Assembly: GCA_963838835.1 (NCBI GenBank)
Contig: CAWITA010000033.1
Span: 1-64,000, forward strand
Source: Bog-473 sp963838835
GTDB lineage: Bacteria > Actinomycetota > Acidimicrobiia > Acidimicrobiales > RAAP-2
DNA: 64,000 nt
Direction of reading: 5' to 3'
Positions 43,050 through 51,954 of the stretch are shown here, one piece after another. Position 1 is the first letter of the stretch, and the number at the start of each line of letters is the position of its first letter. The notes under the pieces are model-generated. The model was given only the letters and a program-made list of their open reading frames with translations. It was not told where the DNA came from and did not search any database. Position numbers and translations under genes: made by a program.

Positions 43050-44699
43050 ATGACGTTCGAGGGCTTGGAGCGCGACACCTGGGAGGCCCTTCCGGGCGCC
43101 AGCCGCCTCACGATGGCCCAGCGCGAGGCCATCGAATCGGAGGATCCGCTGCTCTGCGTCGTGGCCGGGGCCGGGGCGGGCAAGACCAGGGTGCTGACCC
43201 TGCGGGTGGCGCGCCGTGTGCGCGAGGGCACCATCGAGCCCGACCGCACCCTGGTCACGACGTTCAGCCGCAAGGCGGCCGAGGAGCTGCGCACCCGCCT
43301 GTACTCGCTGGGCGTCTCGGGGGTGAAGGCGGGAACGTTCCACCGCACGGCGCTCGGACTCCTGCGCGAGCACCGCGAGCTGCGGGGACGACCGCTGCCC
43401 CAGCTGCTGCCGGACCGCCGACGCCTGCTGGCCGACGTGACGACCGGCGACCCCCGCCGGACCCGGGCCCTCGACGCCGAGATCGGCTGGGCCAAGGCGC
43501 GCCTCGTCCCGCCCGAGCGCTACGAGACCGAGGCGCGGCGCCACCGCCGACGCAGCGGCGTGAGCACCGAACAGGTGGCGGACGCCTACGCCCGCTACGA
43601 GGCGGAACGGGCCCGCCGGCGGCTGCTCGACTTCGACGACCTGATCGTCGCCTGCGCCGATGCGTTGGCCGGCGACAGCGAGTTCGCCGACTCCATCCGC
43701 TGGCGCACCCGGCACCTCTTCGTCGACGAGATGCAGGACGTGAACCCGGCCCAGTTCCGCCTGCTGACCGCCATGCTGGCCGACGAGCCCGACCTCTTCG
43801 TGGTGGGCGACCCCAACCAGTCGGTCTACGGCTTCAACGGGGCCGATCCGAGCCTGCTCGACCGGCTGCCCGAGATCCTCCCGGGCACCAAGGTGATCCG
43901 CCTTGACGAGAACCATCGCTGCACGCCGCAGGTGGTGGCGGTGGCGACCGCGGTCTTGCGCGAGGGCGGCACCTTCGGCAGGGCCGACGAGGTGGTGTCG
44001 CCACGCACGACGCGCGTCGACGGGCCGGTGCCGAAGGTCGTGTCGCACGCCAGCAACGACGACGAGGCGGTCTGGGCGGCGCAACGGGCGAAGCTGTCGC
44101 GCACGCCGGGGCGATCCTGGTCGAGCATCGCCGTGCTGACACGCACCAACGCGCAGCTGGAAACGGTGCAGGCGGCCATGGACGCGGCGCGGGTGCCGAG
44201 CATGATCGCCGGGGCGGACCTCGGGCCGGCCTCGGATCTGCGCGCCGACAGCGCCCGGAGGGGCCAGGACCGCGACGAGGAGGAGGTCGCCCCCTGGGAG
44301 GACCGGGCCGACCGGGACCGCGTGGTGCTCACGACCTTCCACCGCGCCAAGGGACTGCAGTGGCCGACGGTCATCGTGCTGGGGCTCGGCGCCGCGCTCA
44401 TGCCCATCGCCTCGGCCCGGACGCCCGCCGCCATCGACGAGGAGCGGCGCCTCCTCTACGTGGCGCTGACCCGCTCCGAGGAGGAGCTGTGGTGCAGCTG
44501 GTTCGAGCGCTCTGCCGACGAGGTGGCCCGGGGCGGTCCCGCCCGCGGGCCGAGCCCGTGGCTGGCGCCCATCGAGCGGACGATCGCACAGCTCGAGAAG
44601 GAGGCGGCCCCGACGGCGGCGGCGGAAGTCTCGGCGCGGGTGGCCGAGCTGCGGGCCCGTCTGGCCGGGGGCGCGGAGGGGGCCGACACGGGCGAGTAG
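43050..44699 (+). CDS. UvrD/Rep-type ATP-dependent DNA helicase, short form
   Basis: A 549-residue superfamily 1 helicase. Motifs in order: LTMAQREAIESEDPLLCVVA (Q motif), GAGAGKTRVLTLRVARRVRE (Walker A), TTFSRKAAEELRTRL (Ia), LLDFDDLIVAC, HLFVDEMQDVNPAQFRLLTA (II), VVGDPNQSVYGFNGAD (III), IRLDENHRCTPQVVAVA (IV), VLTTFHRAKGLQWPTVIVLG (V) and EERRLLYVALTRSEEELWCS (VI). It is shorter than UvrD (about 700 residues), mainly in the 2B domain. The ATG at 43050 (MTFEGLERDTWEALPG) has better context than the GTG five codons upstream. It probably acts in DNA repair. No HRDC domain is visible. Confidence 0.9.
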   Translation: MTFEGLERDTWEALPGASRLTMAQREAIESEDPLLCVVAGAGAGKTRVLTLRVARRVREGTIEPDRTLVTTFSRKAAEELRTRLYSLGVSGVKAGTFHRTALGLLREHRELRGRPLPQLLPDRRRLLADVTTGDPRRTRALDAEIGWAKARLVPPERYETEARRHRRRSGVSTEQVADAYARYEAERARRRLLDFDDLIVACADALAGDSEFADSIRWRTRHLFVDEMQDVNPAQFRLLTAMLADEPDLFVVGDPNQSVYGFNGADPSLLDRLPEILPGTKVIRLDENHRCTPQVVAVATAVLREGGTFGRADEVVSPRTTRVDGPVPKVVSHASNDDEAVWAAQRAKLSRTPGRSWSSIAVLTRTNAQLETVQAAMDAARVPSMIAGADLGPASDLRADSARRGQDRDEEEVAPWEDRADRDRVVLTTFHRAKGLQWPTVIVLGLGAALMPIASARTPAAIDEERRLLYVALTRSEEELWCSWFERSADEVARGGPARGPSPWLAPIERTIAQLEKEAAPTAAAEVSARVAELRARLAGGAEGADTGE

Positions 44700-44751
44700 G
44701 GCCGGTAAGGTCGGTCAGCCCGATCGATCCGAGGTGGGGGTGGCGCGTCAC

Positions 44752-46153
44752 ATGTCGGAGCTCCTGGAGCAGCTGCGCAAGGCCGTCGGCGAGCACCACG
44801 TCGTCGCCGGCGACTCCATCCACACGGACTACACCCACGACGAGGCGCTCACCACGGTGCCCGTGGTCCCCCTGGCCCTGGTGCTCCCCGGTTCGACCGA
44901 CGAGGTGTGCGAGGTCCTGAAGCTGGCGAGCGAGCACGAGGTGCCGGTGGTCGCCCGCGGCAGCGGGACCGGCCTCTCGGGGGCCGCCGTCCCCGTCGCG
45001 CGACGGCATCCTGCTGGCCTTCGACCGTATGAAGCGGATCCGCGAGATCGACACCGAGAACCAGGTCGCCGTCGTGGAGCCGGGCGTGACCCTCGAGCAG
45101 CTCAATGGCGAGCTCGCAGCGCTCGGACTCATCTACCCGGTCTCTCCCGGAGAGCAGAGCGGCTCACTCGGCGGGAACGTGGCGACCAACGCCGGCGGCA
45201 TGCGCGCCGTTCGCTACGGGGTGACTCGCCATCACGTCCTGGGGCTCGAGGTGGTGCTGGCCGACGGCACCGTGCTGCGCACCGGGGGCAAGTTCGTCAA
45301 GTGCTCGAGCGGTTACGACCTCACCCAGCTGCTCATCGGCTCGGAAGGCACCCTGGCCATCACGACCGAGGTCACGGTGAAGGTCCAGCCCCGCTTCACC
45401 GCGTCCTCCACCGTCCTGGCCCCCTTCGCCACGCTGGCCGAGGTGGCGCGGGCCGTGCCCCACATCGTCAACAGCGGCATCAACCCCTCCATCCTCGAGT
45501 ACGTCGACGTCATGGTGATGGGTGGCATCACCCAGGCGGCGGGACTCGACCTCGGCGTCCCCGACGAGGTGAAGGCGGCCACCCTGGCCTACCTCGTGGT
45601 CGTCCTCGAGGGCATGGAGCCCGAGCCGGGTGGCCGAGGACGTGGAACGCCTCGGGACGCTGCTCGACGAGCTGGGGGCGCTCGACGTCTACGTGCTGCC
45701 CGCCGACTTCGGGGGCCCAGCTCATCGCCGCCCGGGAGCGGGCGTTCTTCGTGGGCAAGGCGGCGGGCTGCGACGATCTCATCGACGCCGTGATCCCGCG
45801 GGCGACCATCCCCGACTACCTGGCCCAGGTCGCGGTGCTGGCGCAGGAGCACGGCGCCTTCGTCACCGGCTGCGGGCACATCGGTGACGGCAACGTCCAC
45901 ATCTCGGTCTTCCAGCCCGACGACGAACGGCGGCACGCCCTCATGCACGCCAGCTTCGAGCTGGCGCTGGCCGCCGGCGGCGCCATCTCGGGCGAGCACG
46001 GCATCGGTACGGCGAAGCTGCCCTATTTCCTCGAGATGCAGGACCCGGTGTCGCTGGACCTCATGCGCTCGATCAAGACGGGCCTTCGACCCCCAGGGGA
46101 TTCTCGGGCCGGACCGGCTGCTCGGCGTGTCGCCGTCGGGAGGGTCCGCGTGA
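44752..46153 (+). CDS. GlcD-like FAD-dependent 2-hydroxyacid oxidase, several frameshifts
   Basis: An FAD-linked oxidase of about 465 residues broken near 45000, 45630, 45715 and 46083; removing one base at each of the first three sites restores it. PCMH-type FAD domain: PVVPLALVLPGSTDEVCEVL, VARGSGTGLSGAAVPVA, GGNVATNAGGMRAVRYGVTR, VLGLEVVLADGTVLRTGGKF and LLIGSEGTLAITTEVTVKVQ. C-terminal FAD-oxidase domain: GCGHIGDGNVHISVFQPDDE and AAGGAISGEHGIGTAKLPYF (active-site His), then RAFDPQGILGPDRLL. The family oxidises glycolate, D-lactate or other 2-hydroxyacids to 2-oxoacids. Its TGA overlaps the GTG start of the ThDP enzyme, suggesting coupled function. Confidence 0.9.
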
Positions 46154-47697
46154 ACGGTGCCCGCGCCCTCCTCTCGACGCTCGTCGATGCCGGCGTCGAC
46201 GTGTGCTTCGCCAACCCCGGGACCTCCGAGATGCACTTCGTCGCCGCACTCGACGACGTGCCCGCCCTGCGCGGGGTCCTGTGCCTCTTCGAGGGCGTGG
46301 TCACGGGCGCGGCCGACGGCTACGGCCGGGTGGCGGGGCGGCCGGCGGCGACGCTGCTCCACCTCGGCCCGGGGCTCGGCAACGGGCTCGCCAACCTCCA
46401 CAACGCACGGCGCGCCCGCACGCCGATCGTGAACATCGTGGGTGACCACGCGACGTACCACGCCCGCTACGACGCACCGCTCCAGTCGGACATCGCGTCG
46501 ATCGCCGGGGCGGTCTCGGGGTGGTACCGCTCAACGGTCCGGGCCGACGACGTGGCGAGCGACGCGGCCGACGCGGTGGCGGCCGCCTTGGGGCCGCCGG
46601 GCCGCGTCGCCACGCTGGTGCTGCCGGCGGACGCGTCGTGGTCGGAGTCGGGCACCGGTCCCTGCCCGCCGCGGCCGCGTGGCCGGCCGTCCGTGGTCCC
46701 GTCCGACACCGTCGAGGAGGTGGCCAAGGCGCTGCGGTCCGGCGAGAAGGCGGCGCTGTTCCTCGGCGGGGCCGCACTGCGGGCCGACGGCCTGCGGGCC
46801 GCCAGCCGGGTGGCGACGACGACCGGTGCCGCGCTGTTGGGCGAGACCTTCCCGGCCAACCTGGAGCGGGGGGCGGGCGTCCCGGCGGTCGAGCGCTTGG
46901 CCTACCTGGCCGAGATGGCCCAGGCCCAGCTCGACGGCGTGCGCCAGCTCGTGCTGGTCGACGCCCCGTCCCCCGTCTCGTTCTTCGCCTATCCCGACAA
47001 GGCGAGCGACCTCGTCCCGGCGGGCTGCACCGTGCACACGCTGGTGCGACCCGGCGAGGATGCGGCGGCCGCGTTGGACGCCCTGGCGGAGGTCGTGGGG
47101 GCTCGGGACGACGCCGGGTTGCCGGCGCCCTCGGGCCGGCCCGAGCGGCCAACGGGCCATCTCAGCCCGGAGTCGCTGGCCGCCGCGGTGGGCGCCACGC
47201 TGCCGGAGGGCGCCATCGTGGTGGACGAGGGCAACACGTCGGGTCTCTTCGTCTCGGCGGCGACGGCGGGGGCGCCGCGGCATGACTGGCTGACGCTCAC
47301 CGGGGGCGCCATCGGCATCGGCCTCCCCATGGCCACCGGTGCGGCCGTGGCCGCACCGGACCGCCCGGTGCTGTGCCTGGAGGCGGACGGGAGCGCCATG
47401 TACACGCCGCAGGCGCTGTGGACCCAGGCCCGCGAGGGGCTCAACGTGACCACGGTCGTCCTCTCCAACCGCAGCTACGCGATCTTGAACATGGAGCTGC
47501 ACCGGGTGGGCGCCGGTGGCGGCGGCCCGCTCGCGCGCCGCCTGCTCGACCTGACGGACCCCGACCTCGACTTCTGCGATCTGGCCCGCGGCATGGGGGT
47601 GCCGGCACGGCGGGTGGACGACGCCGAAGACCTGGCGACGGCGCTCGAGGCCGGGTTCGCCGAGCCGGGGCCGACGCTCATCGAGGTGTCGCTCTAG
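46150..47697 (+). CDS. ThDP-dependent enzyme, benzoylformate decarboxylase/acetolactate synthase-like
   Basis: A 515-residue thiamine-diphosphate enzyme. The N-terminal PYR domain has VDVCFANPGTSEMHFVAALD and LFEGVVTGAADGYGRVAGRP (catalytic Glu). The C-terminal PP domain has LTLTGGAIGIGLPMATGAAV and the cofactor motif LEADGSAMYTPQALWTQARE through VVLSNRSYAILNMEL, with Ala in place of the first Gly of G-D-G. This COG0028 branch includes benzoylformate decarboxylase and uncharacterised acetolactate-synthase-like proteins; the FAD site of true acetolactate synthase is not evident. The GTG start overlaps the stop of the 2-hydroxyacid oxidase, so oxidation of a hydroxyacid followed by decarboxylation of the oxoacid is a reasonable inference. 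Confidence 0.87.
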   Translation: MNGARALLSTLVDAGVDVCFANPGTSEMHFVAALDDVPALRGVLCLFEGVVTGAADGYGRVAGRPAATLLHLGPGLGNGLANLHNARRARTPIVNIVGDHATYHARYDAPLQSDIASIAGAVSGWYRSTVRADDVASDAADAVAAALGPPGRVATLVLPADASWSESGTGPCPPRPRGRPSVVPSDTVEEVAKALRSGEKAALFLGGAALRADGLRAASRVATTTGAALLGETFPANLERGAGVPAVERLAYLAEMAQAQLDGVRQLVLVDAPSPVSFFAYPDKASDLVPAGCTVHTLVRPGEDAAAALDALAEVVGARDDAGLPAPSGRPERPTGHLSPESLAAAVGATLPEGAIVVDEGNTSGLFVSAATAGAPRHDWLTLTGGAIGIGLPMATGAAVAAPDRPVLCLEADGSAMYTPQALWTQAREGLNVTTVVLSNRSYAILNMELHRVGAGGGGPLARRLLDLTDPDLDFCDLARGMGVPARRVDDAEDLATALEAGFAEPGPTLIEVSL

Positions 47698-47899
47698 ACC
47701 CCCTGTTGCGGCGGTGGTGGGTCCAAACAACAACGCACGCACAACGACCTCAATGCGCCGACAACAAAGAGGCTCGTCGAGACCGAATAGTGACCAACGG
47801 ATCTATAGCGCTGGGTATGGGTTTGTCAGCATGCTTGCGAAACGGGTGTTCTCCGCGGAGATCACCCTCGGGGACGGATGACCGTGGAGGAGGAAGCAG

Positions 47900-48232
47900 A
47901 TGCAGATGGGGATGGACACCCCACTCTCGGACGCTCGCTCAATCGATGCGGCGCTCGAGCGGCTGCGCCACGACCTCTTCGGCACCCCCGCTCTCGACGT
48001 CTCCGAGGAGCCCGACGACGGCCCCGATGCCATCGACTACGCGTCGCTCGAGCTCGAGGTCGAGCGGATGCGCAAGCGCCTGGCGATCTGGGACATCTTC
48101 ATGACCTACATGCGCGACGGCGCCCGCAGTTGGCCCGACGTGCAGCAGTCGCTGACCCCCGAGGACTTCGACAAGATCGTCAACATCTGCGACGGCGTGC
48201 CGTTGCGCGACCTCCTGTTGGACCTGCGGTAA
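47900..48232 (+). CDS. Hypothetical 110-residue protein
   Basis: I do not recognise this protein. It is acidic and helical: DARSIDAALERLRHDLFGTP, then a negatively charged linker (VSEEPDDGPDAIDYASLE), then a well-packed C-terminal helix pair (ELEVERMRKRLAIWDIFMTY, RDGARSWPDVQQSLTPEDFD, and KIVNICDGVPLRDLLLDL). GGAGGAGG precedes the ATG closely. The gene is alone, 200 bases after the ThDP enzyme, and is followed by a pair of structured repeats at 48275-48391. Confidence 0.55.
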   Translation: MQMGMDTPLSDARSIDAALERLRHDLFGTPALDVSEEPDDGPDAIDYASLELEVERMRKRLAIWDIFMTYMRDGARSWPDVQQSLTPEDFDKIVNICDGVPLRDLLLDLR

Positions 48233-48274
48233 GGACGGTCGCCAGGGCAACCCGACCACCGACCAGTTCGACGC

Positions 48275-48391
48275 GCGCTTGGCCGAGCAGCACTGCTGCT
48301 CTTGGCGACGGCCCAGCGTGCGGCGAACACCGACGTAAGGCGCTTGGCCGAGCAGCAGCGCGGGCTGCTGCTCTTGGCGACGGCCAAGCGC
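48275..48391. repeat. Two copies of a two-stem palindromic element
   Basis: Copy 2 (48340-48391) has an outer stem CGCTTGGCC (48341-48349) with GGCCAAGCG (48382-48390) and an inner stem GAGCAGCAG (48350-48358) with CTGCTGCTC (48365-48373), leaving an 8-base bulge TTGGCGAC on one side. Copy 1 (48275-48320) has the same outer arm, the shorter inner stem GAGCAG/CTGCTC and the same bulge TTGGCGAC. It lies between convergent genes, like repetitive extragenic palindromes or a double terminator. Confidence 0.7.
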
Positions 48392-48492
48392 CGCGACGAT
48401 CGGCACGCTGGTGAGCCCGGTGGCGCCGTCCGCCCCGTTTGACCCCCGGCTCGGCCACCTGCCCTATCCGACGCCGCGCCCGGCGGCGGGGG

Positions 48493-48699
48493 TCACCCCT
48501 TGAGCAGGAGGACGTGGTAGACGACGAAGGCCGGCCACACCAGGGACTTCAAGAAGGCGAGCACCACGAGCCAGACGGTGCCCGAGTGGAAGTGGATGTA
48601 GTACACCAGCGCTCCGACGAAGCCCAGGAACCAGATCCCTCCGGCTGCGCCGTTCTTGGCGGCGGGCTTGCTCTTCACGCTGGTGCCGGTGTCGGTCAT
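48493..48699 (-). CDS. Small membrane protein with one or two helices
   Basis: A 68-residue protein with a polar N-terminus (MTDTGTSVKSKPAAKNGAAG) and then nearly continuous hydrophobic sequence GIWFLGFVGALVYYIHFHSG and TVWLVVLAFLKSLVWPAFVV, ending YHVLLLKG. This looks like the small two-helix membrane proteins often seen in actinobacteria; the function is unknown. It is downstream of the 2TM protein gene on the same strand (67 bases), so they may be co-transcribed. Confidence 0.65.
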   Translation of the reverse strand: MTDTGTSVKSKPAAKNGAAGGIWFLGFVGALVYYIHFHSGTVWLVVLAFLKSLVWPAFVVYHVLLLKG

Positions 48700-48766
48700 G
48701 GGCTGCGCACCTCCGTCTGTGGGGGGATGGTTCGGGTTGGCCGGCACGAACGGCGCGACGGCCGCC

Positions 48767-49138
48767 TCATTGCCTCCCCGACTGGCGCTCGATCTCCCGT
48801 CTGATCTCGTGCTCCGAGATGGGCTTGTGGCCGTAGACGGACCAGGCCCGTCCGGCCACGACCAACGCGATCGCGACGAGGGGATAGATGATCCAGTAGT
48901 TCCAGACGTCGTGGATCCCCGAGCTCTGGCTGAAACCCTGCGACGGCCAGCCACCGGCGTTGTGGTACTCGGAAGTGGCCCAGATGGCGATCAGGATGAG
49001 GGTGCCGACGGCGGCCACCACCAACTCCGTGTGGAAGTGCCTCCGGCGCTCGATCTGCTTGATCGCTCGCTGTCGCTCGGCGTCCTCTCCCACCGGTGGG
49101 AGACCGTCGACGCCCGACGGCTCGTTGTTCACGTTCAT
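48767..49138 (-). CDS. 2TM-domain membrane protein
   Basis: A 123-residue protein with the 2TM pattern: a basic amphipathic helix (RAIKQIERRRHFHTELVVAA), helix 1 (VVAAVGTLILIAIWATS), a loop rich in Gly/Ser, helix 2 (YWIIYPLVAIALVVAGRAWS), and a cytoplasmic tail ISEHEIRREIERQSGR. 2TM domains often accompany histidine kinases or occur alone. GGGAGGTGAC lies 1-6 bases before the ATG at 49138. A longer form starting near 49267 also has a Shine-Dalgarno (AGGAAGGGG), so two starts may be used. The function is unknown. Confidence 0.7.
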   Translation of the reverse strand: MNVNNEPSGVDGLPPVGEDAERQRAIKQIERRRHFHTELVVAAVGTLILIAIWATSEYHNAGGWPSQGFSQSSGIHDVWNYWIIYPLVAIALVVAGRAWSVYGHKPISEHEIRREIERQSGRQ

Positions 49139-49341
49139 GTCACCTCCCGGCGTCATGTCTGATGGTTCCGGCGGTGACCCGCCGATCGGACCGCCGCGGA
49201 CGGTTGTCGCCCGTCCCCCATCGGGTTCCCTCGGCGCTCCGTCTTTCGTGCGCGTCGTCATGTTCATCACCCCTTCCTGCAGGGTGCCACGTCCACCGCG
49301 AGGGACTAGAGCCGAAGGTCCCTTGTCAGGCCGCCGATCGC

Positions 49342-50113
49342 TCACATATCGGCGAAGTCCACCACGACGGGCGCATGATCCGACGGCTTTTGACCCTTGC
49401 GGGCGTCGCGGTCGCGAAAGGCGCCGACGGCGCGCGTGGCCAGGTCGTCGCTCACCAAGACCAGATCGATGCGCATGCCGCGGCCCTGGTGGAAGTCGCC
49501 CGCCCGGTAGTCCCACCACGTGAAGGTGCCGGGCTCGTTGAAGCGTCGAAAGACGTCGTCGAGACCCCAGGCCTCGACCTCGCGCAGCGCGGCGCGCTCA
49601 GGCTCGCTCACGTGCGTCGCGCCGACGAACGCAGCGGGATCCCAGACGTCGCCGTCGTCCGGCGCGACGTTGAAGTCGCCGCAGATCGCGACCGACGAGC
49701 CGGGCGGGCACATCTGGTCGAGCGTCGCCCGCAGGCGGGCCAACCACGCCAGCTTGACCGCGTAGAACTCGTTGTCGAGCGCGCGGCCGTTGGGGACGTA
49801 GACCGAGAACACGCGGGCACCGCCACACACGGCCGACATGATGCGACGCCCGTGCGTCGTCGTCGGACGTGCCGAAGCCGCGGGTGACGCTGTCGAGCCC
49901 GATCCTGCTGATGATGGCGACGCCGTTCCAGCGGCCGTCGCCGTAGTGGGCGGACTCGTAGCCGAGCTCCGCGAACGCCTTCTCCGGGAACTTGTCGTCG
50001 GCCTGCTTGGTCTCCTGCATGCAGAGCACATCGGGCTGCTGCGACTCGATCCACTCTGTCACCCGGGGCATGCGGGCCGTGAGCGAGTTCACGTTCCAGG
50101 TGGCCAGGCGCAT
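49342..50113 (-). CDS. xthA: Exodeoxyribonuclease III, frameshift near 49855
   Basis: An AP endonuclease/3'-exonuclease of about 257 residues acting in base-excision repair. Start MRLATWNVNSLTARMPRVTE (WNVN motif), DVLCMQETKQADDKFPEKAF (metal Glu), ESAHYGDGRWNGVAIISR. The frames then change; dropping one base gives THGRRIMSAVCGGARVFSVY, and the rest follows: VYVPNGRALDNEFYAVKLAW, VAICGDFNVAPDDGDVWDPA (Asp/Asn), FTWWDYRAGDFHQGRGMRID and KPSDHAPVVVDF (catalytic His). Its ATG overlaps the FabZ-like stop (TGATG), placing it at the end of the kgd-nyn-dehydratase operon. Confidence 0.9.
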
Positions 50114-50551
50114 CAGCTCGCGCCCCCGTCGACGATGACGAAGAGCAGCTCGGCCTCGCAGGCGGTGCGGTCGCCCACCGAAGCGATCCCGTGACCCTTT
50201 CCGGCCCGGGCCGACAGGCGGTCCATGGTGACCTCGAGCTCGAGCCGGTCGCCCGGAACGACCTGGCGACGGAACCGAGCACGCTCGATCCCCCCGAACA
50301 GGGGCAGCTTGCCCGCGTAGCGCGGATCGAGCAGGACCGCGACGCCACCGAGTTGCGCCAGTGACTCCACCATCAGCACCCCCGGAAGCGTCGGGCGACC
50401 CGGGAAGTGCCCGGCGAAGAAGTCCTCATCACCCGTCAGCTGCCAATGGCCTCGCGCCGAGACCCCGGGTTCGACCGCGGTCACCTCGCGTGACGAAGAG
50501 GAACGGCGGTCGATGTGGCAGGACGTCGGCCGGCCGGGGAAGCGCCGTCAT
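50113..50551 (-). CDS. FabZ-like 3-hydroxyacyl-ACP dehydratase, frameshift near 50488
   Basis: A hot-dog-fold dehydratase of about 145 residues. From the ATG at 50551 the frame reads MTALPRPADVLPHRPPFLFV, the FabZ N-terminus with 'LPHRPPFL'. Removing one base near 50488 then gives TEVTAVEPGVSARGHWQLTG, followed by FFAGHFPGRPTLPGVLMVES (catalytic His in GHFPG and Glu in the following helix) and GIERARFRRQVVPGDRLELE. FabZ removes water from 3-hydroxyacyl-ACP in fatty acid synthesis. Here it lies away from other fatty acid genes, between the NYN nuclease and exonuclease III, so its role is uncertain. It starts 16 bases after the upstream stop. Confidence 0.85.
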
Positions 50552-50567
50552 CGGAGTGTACCGGTCC

Positions 50568-51954
50568 TCATCGGGCACGCGCCTTGGCACCCTTCTTGGC
50601 CGCCGGCGCCTTCTTGGTCTTCGTCGTCTTCGTCGCCGCCGCCTTCTTGGCCGGTGCGGTCGTCTTCTTGGTCACCTTCTTCGTCGGCGCGGCCTTCTTC
50701 GCCGCAGCCTTCTTCGCCCGCGGCGCGCGCCCTTCGTGGCCGTCGCCCTCTTCGCCGCGGCGGCGCTGCCCCGGTTGCGCCGCGCTTCTTCGCAGGACGT
50801 CGGGAGCGCGAGCTCGGCCACGCGCCGCGGCGGGTCCAAGCCGGCGAGGACGAACGGACGCACCTCACCCTTCTTGAGCACCTGGCGCGCCCTGGTCGGG
50901 GGCGGCGTGCCCATGGCGGTCAGCGGGATGTAGCAGTGCAGCACCCCCCCGCCGGGCAGCGACACGTCGACCATGGCGCCGTGCGAGGTGAAGGAGACCA
51001 CCTCACCCTCGACGGTGCTCCCGATGGGGAAGGCGGCCACGAAGTTGATGAAGGCCAGCGGCTCGTTGACCGCCGGCGGCGGGGTGGCCCCTTCTTCTTG
51101 GCACCCCCAGCCTGTTGGGGGCCCTGTTGCTCGGCCTCGGCGTGGGTCGTGGCCACCGCCTGCTCCCCCACCGGGACGTCCTTCTTCGCCTTGGCGCTCT
51201 TCTGTGGTGCCTCCTTCTTCGCCGCCTGCTTCTTGGCCGAGTCCCTCGACTTCCGCGGCTTGGGCGGGTGCAGCGCCTCCTCGACGGCCTCGTCGATGGC
51301 GCTGGAGAACACGGGGTCGACCTTGGCCCGACCCGGGGGCGGCGTGGTGGGCGTGATCGGCCAGGACGTGTCGACGGAGGGCGTCGTCACCCTCGCCGCC
51401 TTCCTGGCCTTGGTCCCCTTCTTCGCCGCCTTCTTGGCCGCCCGGGCCAGCTCCGCGGCCTTGGCCGGCGCGGACTCGGGGTCCTTCTTGGCCTTGGCCT
51501 CCGCCGTGGCGGCGCGGCTCTTGGGCCCCCGGATGGGCAGCCGCGGCGTGAAGATCCATCCCACGCCGGGGACCGGCTTGCCGCCGATCAGCCGTCCCTC
51601 GTCGAAGAGCCAGGGGTGCTCCCCGTGGAACTCCTGGAAGGAGTCGTTGGACAGGACGATGGCGCCCGTCCGCTCCGCGATCCGCAACACGAACGCGTCC
51701 CCCCGGCCGATGGCGCCCGCCGGCGGGGAGATGATCTCCCCGTTGAGCATGGCCTCGCGCACCTCCTCGCGCTCGGCCTCGGAGACGCGGTGCTCGAAGG
51801 TCGCGTCGACGACCACGATGATGCTCGAGCCGGGGTCCTCGGCGGCGTACGCGCGGACGGCCTCGTCGAGCTGCTTCAGACTCGGGGAGGTTCGTCCTTC
51901 GGTGGCCAGGTTCGACCCGTCCACCACGACGTGATGCGGTTCAGCCAATGGCAC
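50568..51954 (-). CDS. NYN (Zc3h12a-like) ribonuclease fused to S1 domain and lysine/alanine-rich tail
   Basis: A protein of about 460 residues over three frames (breaks near 51090 and 50730). Residues 1-135 are an NYN/Zc3h12a-type nuclease: HHVVVDGSNLATEGR (first acid), IIVVVDATFEHRV, GRGDAFVLRIAERTGAIVLS (acids) and FDEGRLIGGKPVPGVGWIFT. A Lys/Ala-rich linker of about 130 residues follows (AKAAELARAAKKAAKKGTKA). Then comes an S1-type OB fold: FPIGSTVEGEVVSFTSHGAM and VDVSLPGGGVLHCYIPLTAM. The tail is histone-H1-like (AKKAAAKKAAPTKKVTKKTT). I infer an RNA-cleaving or RNA-processing enzyme; no substrate is known. It starts at GTG 14 bases inside the end of kgd. Confidence 0.78.

Noticed and set aside
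41808..44342. An 844-residue minus-strand frame opposite ddl and the helicase
   Set aside because: Composition is Arg/Gly/Asp-rich with no motif, while both plus-strand genes have complete catalytic motifs.
50515..50877. A hydrophobic FFLV-rich plus-strand frame resembling a membrane protein
   Set aside because: It is the complement of AAG-rich lysine codons in the histone-like tail of the NYN-S1 protein. The Phe runs are an artefact.
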